NCBI RefSeq assembly: GCF_035222275.1
Contig: NW_026946359.1
Location: forward strand, 4,650,001-4,714,000
DNA length: 64,000 nucleotides
Direction of reading: 5' to 3'
Source of the DNA: Podospora bellae-mahoneyi
Taxonomy: Eukaryota; Ascomycota; Sordariomycetes; Sordariales; Podosporaceae
The notes below the pieces were generated by a model. The model was given only the letters and a program-made list of their open reading frames with translations. It did no database searches and had not been told where the DNA came from. The position numbers were made by a program, and so were the translations under genes. Below are positions 48,711-58,738 of the stretch, in pieces; the stretch's first letter is position 1; the number at the start of each line of letters is the position of its first letter.

Positions 48711-48919
48711 TAGGTTAACCCATATCATGATGTGAACCATACCTCAAAGGATGATTAATAGGCCTTTAAAGATAGTAAATAGGCTTGTGAAGATAGTTCA
48801 TGACCTCTTAAGAGAATTGATAGGCATTGAAAGATAGTCAAGAGGCCTTTAAAGGTATTCAAAGACCTGTTGATTTGCTTTCAAGGCATGGTTCACAATA
48901 TGTAATATGGGTCAACTTA
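48711..48919. mobile_element. MITE-like element with TIRs and internal tandem repeat
   Basis: The left end TAGGTTAACCCATAT...TGTGAACCATACCT (48711-48744) is mirrored on the opposite strand by TAAGTTGACCCATAT...TGTGAACCATGCCT at the right end (48919 inward). The two arms match over about 35 bp except for a few substitutions and a 3-bp indel. The ends sit at TA dinucleotides, which fits a TA target duplication as in Tc1/mariner-type MITEs. The roughly 130-bp core is built from about five degenerate units like AGGCCTTTAAAGATAGTAAAT. There is no coding capacity. It lies in the tail-to-tail gap between the AAA gene and ATP12, about 70 bp past the ATP12 stop. Confidence 0.7.
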
Positions 48920-48988
48920 GTTTTGCTATTGCGGGAGGGTGCCTCGCTGACGATATCTTACACAACACCATCTTACACTTCTAACCCT

Positions 48989-50264
48989 CTACCTACCAGT
49001 CCCCCCAACAAGCAAGATAACACTCCCCAGCTGCCTCCTCAAATCTTCCTTCTCTACATCATGTGTATCCTCCACCTCTCCCCACCTCCGGGTCTGCCAC
49101 TCAACCTCCACGCTCACCACCCTCGCCGCCTCCTCCACCCCAAACTTTCTCTCCTCCCCCTGGGTCAGGTCTTGCCTCTCCTCGCTCCACTCACAAACCA
49201 ACCTCGCGGCCGTAAGCAAGCTCTTCCCCGCAAGTGTCGCCCTCTCGATGCCCGCAAGCTCCCAGCAACTCAACCCCAACACCCACCCCTGCACCACCTC
49301 CCTCACCCCCGGCTCTTGTTTCCTGGGCAGTATGCTCCCGCTATCCTCCAACACCGGCACGATATTCACCCCCGGCCAGACCTTACTCGTCAACCAACCC
49401 ACCACACCCCCCGCCGCCTCCTCTTGCAGATCCCTCAAGCTCTTCCCCTCATCATTGAGGTAACCGCTCGACGCGTGGGGGTCGGTGCTATCAGCAGGCG
49501 GCGCCCAGCACAACAAGCTGTCCGTGTCGAGATACCGCATCATACCGGTGACAATAGACTCCCTTATCGGACCAGGACCGCCAGGATGCGCAGCGTCCTC
49601 AGCCCCAATGTCAACCGCCCTGCAGACCAAAGACGTAAGCGGGATAAGATGCTGCTTCGTCGCCTCCTGCGCAGACAGCAACTGGTCCCACTCCACCGCC
49701 AGCGCGTGGGCGAGCTGGGATTTGGACAAGGGGATGCGGATGATGGATTTTGTGGTTGGGTGCCGGAGGGGGCGGGAGTCGAGGTGGATCTGGTAGGCTC
49801 CTACACCATACCACACATCATTAGTACAAACACACACACACAAGAAAGAAAGAAAGAAAGAAAGAAAGAAAAAAAAAAAAGCAAAAGGTGGGGGGACGAA
49901 AAGGGGGCGGGGGAATGTACGTACCGACAACCTCCTTGATGGAGACATCCTTCCAAAACCTCCTTTTCAACACCGGCGCGTTCGGGTCGGCAGGTTTGCT
50001 GTTGTTGCCGTTGTTCTTGCGAATGTCTCTTGCCTGTCTGAGCATCTCGGCCTGTCTTTTCCTCCTCGCGAGGCGCTCCTCTACCGCGTACTCTGCCGCC
50101 GGGGTGGGAGGCTCGGGGGGGGGACCGGTGCCGTACACGGGTACTACTTTGGCCGGTTTCGGGGGGTTGTTGTGAATCGTCCTCGTCGACGTGAAGGCCG
50201 CCGTCCTCCTCCTCCCCGCCGCGCGGAGGGGCAGGGTGAGGCAGAGTCTCGTTGCTGGCGCCAT
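48989..50264 (-). CDS. ATP12: Mitochondrial F1-ATPase assembly chaperone Atp12
   Basis: Chaperone that binds the F1 alpha subunit during ATP synthase assembly in the mitochondrial matrix. Exon 1 is 50264-49925, the intron is 49924-49801 (124 bp, GTACGT donor and TGTAG acceptor), and exon 2 is 49800-48989, giving 383 aa. The N-terminus MAPATRLCLTLPLRAAGRRR is a typical matrix presequence; an upstream in-frame Met (50340-50342) would add 26 residues. Family motifs are RFWKDVSIKEVVGAYQIHLD and RPLRHPTTKSIIRIP, then LAHALAVEWDQL. The RYLDTDSLLCWAP segment and the C-terminal LGLSCWELAGIERA are also diagnostic. The intron carries an AAGA microsatellite and an A-run. The gene appears intact. Confidence 0.92.
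49843..49880. repeat. (AAGA)n plus poly-A in the ATP12 intron
   Basis: About seven GAAA-type tetramers followed by a run of about ten A on the plus strand, wholly inside the ATP12 intron. Confidence 0.9.
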
Positions 50265-51000
50265 GTTGGCGAACCGGTCGGAGGAAAGGGGTGGTGGGTG
50301 GCTGCGGGAGGAGGAAAGGAGCTGTCGGGGGAGGGGATGCATGCGCAATATCAAAAGACGCAAGGCCAGGACCCCACGGTGGAAGAAGCTCGTCGTCGAT
50401 CTGCGCAGCTCAGGAAAACATTTTGGAGGGTCTAGATGCTCTCAAAGTCTTGGCGGTCGTTGCAAGCTTGGTAAGTCAACAGGGATTAGCTATCTTATCG
50501 ATTAATCAGTCGATGTCTCCGCCAAAGAGGGGCCCTCGGGTCAACGTTGGAGATGACATCACTTTTGACGGTAGGAAACAATTATCTTATGATTTAAAAA
50601 CAGTTCTACGACTGATATTGTATTTTTAATACGAGCTAACATTGCCCCCACCCAGCTGCAATACACCATCTTTTCTCTTCCCAAATAATCATGACAAAAA
50701 GATGAATCTATGTACCACTGAAAAGGCTGACCAATGTACTAGAATAACGTTCGTCACCAGAAACTAAACAGCTTAGACTCCCATCTCAAGGCCATTAACC
50801 CCCTTGAAATTCAGTAAACAATCATCTATCACCTCACCACCATTAATAAACAAAGAGTTGCCTCCACCCCGCCCAATACATGTTCTCATGTTTCCAAGCC
50901 GGTCCTTTTTTGGGAAAACAGAAAAGAAGAATATAGATGCTGTTGCTGCTTTCAAGCCCCCTCCATCACCCACCCAGAAGCTGTGTTGAAACTCGGTGCT
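50265..51000. other. ATP12 upstream / EFR3 downstream region
   Basis: ATP12 5' flank and EFR3 3' flank; no additional gene recognised. Confidence 0.6.
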
Positions 51001-54000
51001 CTAGTAAGGAGGCTTCGTGATGCTCCCCAAATGCTGGTCTCCACCATGACTGTCAATCCCTTTCAACAACGCCTGGAGATCCATCACCGGCAGCTTATCC
51101 TCGGCCGACATCCAAGATGACGAGAGCGACCGATCCTGACCGCCACCTCGGCTCTTGAGGCTCCGCTTCGACGTTGATGGCCTCGGTAGGGTCGCAAAAT
51201 CATGAGCCGATGTTTTATGTACCCGAACTCCCGGCACACCCTCCGGAATCTTCGGTACCGGAGGTACTCTCCCGTCTTGATCCTCATCCTCCTCGTGGGT
51301 CGGGTGAGAGCTGAGAGGCCCCCCTGGAAGAGAAGACTTGCGCTCGTGGTAGGTGGGAACCTTGTCCAGCTCCAGACCAGCTCCCTCCGGCACTGTCTCC
51401 ATCTCGCCAGCAACAGGAGGGTTGAACGAAAGCTCGCTCGGTGTCAGATCATAACTGACAAGGCTGTCGCTGCTTGAATCGTCATGCTGCGGCTGGAACC
51501 CTGCGCCATGCGAGGTAGATGGTGGCTGAAGATGGCCAGACAAGACAAGCTTGAGCTGCTCTACCGAGGTCACCTGCTCCTTACCATCAGTTGTGTTGGT
51601 CCGGGCTGGCGAGTGGCCACTACGCAAGCTCGACTTTCGTAGACCCGCAGGCGATGTGGAAGGACGGAGGTTCGTCTTGCTGCCGTGAGGAGATATGCGG
51701 TCTGGACGAAGACCGTTGCCGTTGACTGCAAGGCCTCCGCCAGTTCCATTACGGGTGCCAGTGGTTCGCGACCCGGCGAGAGAGGCGGATTTGCTAGTAT
51801 TCTGAACAGCTGCCAAGACAATATCACGGCTCCACTCGTTATGCATTTGCTCGCGAACATGGTCTGGAACCCTGTTCTCCGTCTCGATGGTTGGGATCGC
51901 GTTCAGGTTAACACCCAGCATGGGGTGAGTAAAGCTCCTGCCGGGGCTAGCGGCCGGGCTCGTAGGCGGCGAGGTAATCAACGTCTGATAGCCAGCGCAC
52001 ACCGCATCAACCAATGCGTCACGCTCATCAAAGGGAAGCAGCGCTTCGGATTCGATCTCCTTGAGCGGTAACCTTGGCTGCGGCCGGGCCATACCAGGTG
52101 TCCCCACCAGCTCCATCACAGGAACCGGAACGTTGATGCCTTCCACCCAGAAGTTCTTGCTGCGGCGGCGCACAATCTCGTTGTGGATAGCTCTCCCAAC
52201 AGGCACGCCGTCGAACTCGAACTTCTCGGTCAAGATCCACAGATAGCCATGGACCAAGCTGCCGATGCGAACCTTTTGAATCGGCGTCTCGGCATCTTGG
52301 ATATCCTCCTGGAGCCGGAAGATCATGGGCAGACCATATCTGACAGAATTGATGCTGAGCCGGTTGACCAACTTGGCGAGCAGAACATGAAGCAAAACCA
52401 TGTCAGTCTCGTAGTCGACATACTGGACAGCATTGTCATATATGGCAAGATGGATGAGCTGCAGGAATTGTGACCGTGGCGTCTTGACCGGCTTCTCCCG
52501 AGCAGAAGCGCTCGAGACGGCCCTTCTCGCAAGCGATGCCGCCTGAGCATCCCTGTTCTTCACGGCCGATCTCGCCGTCTCATCGCGGACCTTCCCATCG
52601 GCGCTGGTGGTCTCTCGGTCAAGCCAGGTCACCAAAGCATCGGCATATGCTTTGCGCACGAGTCCATCCGGATCCCTCAGCAGCCATTGAGTGCCATCCC
52701 ATGTGGAAACAGGCACGTGGTTTCTGGAAAGCCCGACATTGCCACTCATCTTGCTTCTGGGATTTGCCACCAGCAGAATAGACTTGATGGCTCTCAGAGC
52801 TGCTATCTTTGCAACAGTAAGAGCGAAGAGAGAGTCGATGTGCTGCTCGTCGGCAAGCGCGTTCGCCGATGACCCAGGAGTTCCGTCCGCCTTCTCGCCC
52901 TGTGGAGATCCAGAAATACTATTCGACCTCGCAGGCTTGAGTTTGGCAAGAATTGCAGCGATCATGTCAGAGATCTGGTCCGCGTAGTAAACATGCGTGG
53001 CCAAGTCTCCTATGCACTCTTGCAGTCGAAGAAGCAGGTTCTTGCGCTCGGCGGCCGCTCGATCAAGCTTCTCGGCAAACTCGAGAGTCGCCGGCGAACG
53101 CGGGTCTGGCATGCCGGGCTTGAGAGGCTCGCTTCTCATGCTGTTTGGGTCCCCTGGCATTTGAACGAGCCGTCGAATGTGAGCAATGAACTGAAGCAGA
53201 ATATCCATAACACTAAGGCCGATCAGGTTGATGTCAGACCGCAGAAGTGCGCCGATGATGGCCGCCATCACGATATGCTGCTCCAGGGTTTCATCGGTCA
53301 GCGGATATGAAGCGAGTGTGTCCATTGCTGTTATCAGGATGGTGAAGCGATCGGCCACCGGCGTCCAGCGAGCAGCCAGCAAGAAGATCTTGATGGCCCA
53401 CCCGCTGTCCTTTCCGTGCATATCGGTTCTCACCACCGGCTCGCGTTGGCTCACTCGCTCCTCGATAAATTTCAACACAGCCAGAGTTGCCGCATGGATC
53501 TGGGGCCGGTTTGGGGCCACAAAGATCTCCTTGAGGCATTGCATGGCCAGAACACCAATATCCTCCTCTGCCAGCTTGTCCGCGTCGACAACCGTCCCGG
53601 CAAGCGCAATAGGGTTTGGCTCCCCATCTGCCCCGGCTGTTTGCACTGTAGTGATACTCGTCCGCCTCCTTAGCAGTGGCGAGCCTCCTATCTTGTCGTC
53701 CATTTCTGCTCGCTGGTGCAGAATATCCAAAAAGTCTTCATTATCCGTCCAGAGATTCTCCAATACCATGGGAATAGCCACGCTGTATTGCTGAGTAGTG
53801 ACCGAGGACAGGGCCTCGGACGAGGCAACGCTCTTGATGGCTTCCAGACCCGAGTTCCTCCATCGCAGCGCCAATGGCTTACTAGGCTCAAGCTTGCCGG
53901 GGATCGCACGGGTTGAGGCCAAGGAGGCATATCGCTGAACTATAGACAGATATTGGCGGAGATAGGCCTGGTCACCCAGCAGCGAAGTTGGGTCGTGATG

Positions 54001-54442
54001 CTCGCAAAATGCCTCAAACGTGGGGAGGGACGACTCGACCATGGTGATATCATTGGACTTGAGTATTTGGTCGAGGATGTTGAGAACGCATGACGCAAAC
54101 AGAGGAAGATCCTTGGGCGTCTTTTCGATCAAGGCCGTGAGGATGCCGAGCGTCACTTGGACATTTCTGTAAGCATCTTGTTAGCTTCCAACCCGTGTTT
54201 TCGACGACAGTGTTGTCCGAAACCCACCCTATCCTCAGCCGGTATACATCGCTGGCTGTTTTCTTCTCCAGAAAGCTGCCAACTTTCTGGATCTTGGAGC
54301 GCCGTGATTGGGCATAGAATAGCAGGTAACTGAGCTCGCTCGAGTTGGGCTTGACGTCAACAGCTCCCTTGGCTGTTCGCGGGTAGCACTTCAAGACGAG
54401 GACCTGATGCTTCGGCCGACACTTTTGCTGGATGGTATTCAT
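51001..54442 (-). CDS. EFR3: Efr3, plasma-membrane scaffold for PI4-kinase
   Basis: Palmitoylated scaffold that anchors the Stt4 phosphatidylinositol 4-kinase complex (with Ypp1) at the plasma membrane. Exon 1 is 54442-54228, the intron is 54227-54167 (61 bp, GTGGGT donor and TTACAG acceptor), and exon 2 is 54166-51001, giving 1126 aa. The N-terminal sequence MNTIQQKCRPKHQVLVLKCY is the family hallmark, with the Cys that could be acylated. SELSYLLFYAQSRRSKIQKV and GILTALIEKTPKDLP continue the HEAT/ARM-like N-terminal half. The C-terminal third is Ser/Pro-rich and disordered. Frame and splice phase are clean. Confidence 0.92.
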
Positions 54443-56189
54443 GTTGGGTGAGAAGGCGTCGAGAGATGCCTGCCGTCTCTCGAGTGCGGGTGCGGGTGCG
54501 GGTGCGGGTGCGGGTGCGGGTGCAGGAGGCTATCGTGGGATTACTTATGACGAAGTATCGAGTTTCCGTGTCCGAGGGGTCTGGCAAGTTCGGTTCAGTT
54601 CGTTTCGGGCGACGCGACAGCAAGACTTGATCCCCAGCGGTCCTGAACTGATCAATGCAGCTTGCACAGTCAAGTCCAGTGAAGGACGCGTGTTTGTTTC
54701 CAGCTGCCGAATGTCATGGGCGCAATTTTACCTGAAGAGGCAGGCAAGATGGGGGTCGGGGGAGCTGACAGAGAGAGTGGAAGGGGGTGCCTGTGCGCCT
54801 GGTAATCAACGTGTCCAACCATGCAGTCAGAGGGCGTCAAAAGTCACTCCGCTAAGAGATTGGGCCAAGGGGTACCTAAAATTTCCCAGCAGCCCAACCG
54901 AACCGTCAACCGACGAGCCGGGACAGCCCCTGTCAGACGGACGCGGCCAACAGCCTCGACAAGAGAACAAAGAAAGTCTACTGCGTATAAATAGCCTTGC
55001 TGAGTTTTACCCTGGAGTGCTTGTTGATGAACTGGAACTGAGGTTGTATGATGGCGATCACGATAGCCGAATAATGATGATGTGGCTGATTGGGACGAGC
55101 CAATTTGGAGAATGCGCTCTTCTGTTCGTTTGTTATTAGCATCCGGCTGTGGGATGCTCAGACGGAGATTTTGCGTTCTTAGAATTTCCGAAATGCCGCT
55201 TGCTGGAAGAATACCACAATGCCAACGACTGCGCCCCAATTTGCACTCTCCTTCGGTGGAGATTCTGTTGTTGACGATATTGCAGCTATTCACTGTTGTT
55301 TGCTATCACCCGCCTGGTGGCATGTGTCCAATGCTGGGCCTCCAATGGCACTCCCCACGCCGACTCATGCCACAGCTGCATGACGGATGGTGCTCATCAG
55401 ATGCCACTAGCCACCCTGACAAGCACGACAAGTGACATCAGCGCCAGCCCAAGATGGTCTCGAATCTTGGGCGCGTGTGGCATCCCATCACGTGCTGTCC
55501 ATCACTCATGTCTCGGTGCGACAGTCGCTCTGTTGAGCTTCGAGTTTCACTCTTGCTTGTCCTCGTCCTCTGTGAAAGTCCACAGACTTGGTGTAAGTCC
55601 TCAGCAGTGTAGAGTTGTAACCACCTGGGCAGGATGCAAATAACAACAGCCTTTTCGCAACACTTTCTGATTCTACCTTATCCATTGAACTTGTCGGTGT
55701 CGGTGTCCCTCAGTGCGCCGAAGAACTTCCTTCTACAGCTTCTAGTCCCCGTAGTGGGGGCCTGTCCCGCACCGTTCAGCCTTGCGGGCAACGGAGCCAA
55801 GCATGGATGGCCCCACATTGTCTCCGGATGTCGACCAACGGGATGTTGTCGCGAGGAATACGATGGACGTCTTCTCTGTGGTACATGAGGTGTAGTTAGG
55901 GTTGTTAAGGGCTCGCTGGCCATTCTGTGGACAAGCATCATGTACCTCGAGGCTGTAGAAAAATACAGGGATGGAGGCATAATGTCGGTGTTGGATAGGA
56001 TTTCCCTCCTTACGCGTCGTTTTTCTCTTGGGGACTTTGGATCTACTTGGATTCACACCCCAGCATAGCATCGCCCGTTCGCGGTCAGAGGGGACGGATA
56101 TAAATCAAGTTGACCTGACTGCCTCAGAGAAATAACAACCCAGACTGTATGCTCCCATCTCTCATCTCAGATTCCGCAGCGCATTCGCC
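54443..56189. other. Intergenic with GGGTGC hexamer array
   Basis: EFR3 5' flank and upstream region of the BBE-like pseudogene. A (GGGTGC)n array sits at 54484-54528. No other gene seen. Confidence 0.6.
54484..54528. repeat. (GGGTGC)n tandem hexamer
   Basis: About seven copies of the hexamer, about 45 bp upstream of the EFR3 ATG, in the likely 5' UTR or core promoter. The G-rich strand could form a G-quadruplex. Confidence 0.9.
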
Positions 56190-58385
56190 ATGATATTCTC
56201 CCGAGGCTGGCTTCGGGGCCTCACTGCTTGCCTTCTATCATGTTCCCCTTTATTGACTTTGGCCTCCAGCTCCCACAAACAACAGTGCAAGGCCATCCCC
56301 GGCACGCCGGACTGGCCATCACCAGCTTCTTGGAAGCGTCTCAATGAGTCACTCGCCGGACGACTGCTACAGCCTCCTCCTCCAGGAGCTGTCTGCCATC
56401 CCAAACAGCCGACCTACGACGCCGGAGAATGTCCCAACCTCCTTGCCGACTGGTCAAAACTCGACTACCACCATACCAACCCCGTCTCAACCTACTGGAA
56501 CAACTGAAGCAATGATACCTGTCTTCCTTATCCGGGTTATCCATGCAGCGGTCAGGGATATCCTCTCTTCGTTGTCAACGCGACCACGGCCCGGCATGTC
56601 CAACTAGGTGTTCGGGTTGCAAAGAAACACAACATTCGTCTCGTGGTCAAGAACAAAGGTCATGATTTTATCGGCCGTCTCCAGTGCCCCTAATTCGCTT
56701 TCGATTTGGGTTCATAGCCTGAAAGACTGGAAATACCATGGGGAAGGATTCCGTCCTAAGAGGTGCAAGACCACTCTCCCGGGGACATACCTGACAGCAG
56801 GCAGTGGCAGCCAAATGTGGGATATCTACACCCGCCTTGACGAAATGAACCAAACCATTGTTGGCGGCGGTGGCAAAACAGTTGCCCTCGGTGGTTACCT
56901 CACCGGCGGTGGGCACTCCTTACTCTCTCCCTACTACGGCATGGCAGCAGACCACGTTGTCGAAATCGAAGCCGTGACCCCATCAGGCGAAGTCATCACA
57001 GCCAACTCTTGCCAAAACCAAGACCTTTTCTGGGCCATCCTCGGCGTAAGCCCCTCTTTCCCCATTAACTCACCTCAGCTGACCCATTCCCCCCCTCCAG
57101 GGCGGCGGCTCAACCTTTGCAATCCCTACCCTCTTCACCCTCAAAACCCACCCCACCCCCAGCCTCTCCCACCTCAACATCCTCATCATCACCCCCCTCC
57201 CCAACACCTCTTCCATCATCTTCCCCCTCCAAGCCTATATAACCTCACAATTCTCCTCTTTATCCACCTCCGGTCTCTCAGGCTACGCCTTCCTCCTCCC
57301 CCCCTCCACCCCCTTCCATCTCTTCCCCCACATCACCAACGGCATAGGCGGATTATTCATGTCCTGCGTCGTCCTCCAATCCTCCCCCTCCTCCTTCCCC
57401 CAAGACATCCTCTCCCTCTGGGACCCCATCCTATCCCACATCAACACCACCTTCCCCCTCTCCGCCAACAACTTCACCACCCTCACAATCCCCACCTCCT
57501 ACCCTTCCTTCCTTGCCTACTTCGCCGCCCACCACGACACAACCCCCGCCGGCACAAACATCCTCCCCGGCGGCCGCCTCCTCGACGCGCCCGCCCTAAC
57601 GCGCAACCTAACCGCCCTCTCGGAACCATACACCTCCCTCTCCCGAGGCCCCCAGCCGGCGAGCAGCATCATCGCCGCACATTTGGTCTCCGGACCAGGC
57701 GTGCACACCCACCCGAACCGGTTCAAAACCAGCCTTCTCCCCTCCTGGAGGACGAGCTATCTCCGCGTTGGTGCGTTTTCCTTCCATCTCAGCAATCATC
57801 GGTGGCATTGCGCTGACAGGGGTAGTCTTCGGCGAGCCCTTCCCCCCCCTCAACGAAACCGCAAAATCTGAGGCCTACGCACGAGTGCTGGGAAAAGACG
57901 AAGTCATCAAACAGCTCGCCCCGGATACGGGCGCGTACATGAGCGAGGTTCGTCATCATAATCTTCTTCTACATATTCGACTCCCCCACCCAAACATTAG
58001 ATCAGCTTTTACTTTCGGAGTGAGGGGATAGTGCGTTAAAAAAAAAGATTAAAAAAAAGAATAAAGAAAAAAAAAGGTGTCACTTGTTGCCGAGCGAAAA
58101 AACCATACTTCAGGGGGCTTGTTCTTGGCATTCAGGGGTAATCAACACAACCAAAACACACTGACACCATAAAAAAAAAAAAAAAAGCCCAATCGAAGAA
58201 AAAGGCTGGCAGCAAAGACTCTGGGGAGAAAACTACGACCGACTGTCAGAATTTTTTTAATAACCCCTCCCCAAAATGCCCACAAATACTGACCCAACAT
58301 ACCTAGCAAACGCATCAAGCGTACCGTCGACCCCACCGACGTCTTCTGGTGCACACCCTGCGTAGGCAACGAGCGCTGGAAATAA
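56190..58385 (+). pseudogene. Berberine-bridge-enzyme-like FAD oxidase, disrupted
   Basis: Secreted FAD-linked oxidoreductase of the BBE family. The signal peptide MIFSRGWLRGLTACLLS starts at 56190. Family pieces are PYPGYPCSGQGYPLFVVNA, HNIRLVVKNKGHDFIGR, GGYLTGGGHSLLSPYYGMA and, at the end, GWQQRLWGENYDRL plus DVFWCTPCVGNERWK before TAA at 58383-58385. Lesions: TGA at 56505-56507 where the family would have Trp (YWNN*SNDTC); one extra base near 56674-56682; and a frame change at about 57760-57800. A normal intron (57046-57100) joins ILG to GGGSTFAIPTL. The last intron(s), between about 57948 and 58310, have uncertain borders, and this part contains long A-runs. Codons in 57.1-57.6 kb are extremely C-rich. 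Confidence 0.8.
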
Positions 58386-58738
58386 ATTGGAGACCGTCTC
58401 TGCCACGTTTAACGATAGTCACATACCTACATCTCCTGTCTCAAGACGCGTGAAGTGCTCTTGGTAATGGTTATGATACAATTCCAACCGTATAATCTCT
58501 CTATCAGCCTACTGTGTTGTGGTAATAATCCACCTTCACCAATAGAAAAAATCCCAACTCTACCTACACAGCCAGTTTCATTGTATCACTAGACGCGCTG
58601 TTTCCTCCCGTAATATACTCGACCAAAAATGCCGTGGTCTCAATCATTGATCCGTCCCTGTCCCACTCCCGCCGACAGCCTTCAGAAGCTGCTAAACAAT
58701 ACGTGATTAACCCTCTCCAATCGTTCATGCATCCCTCT
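58386..58738. other. Intergenic, tail-to-tail
   Basis: Between the BBE-like pseudogene and the 3' end of the next gene; nothing recognised. Confidence 0.6.
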
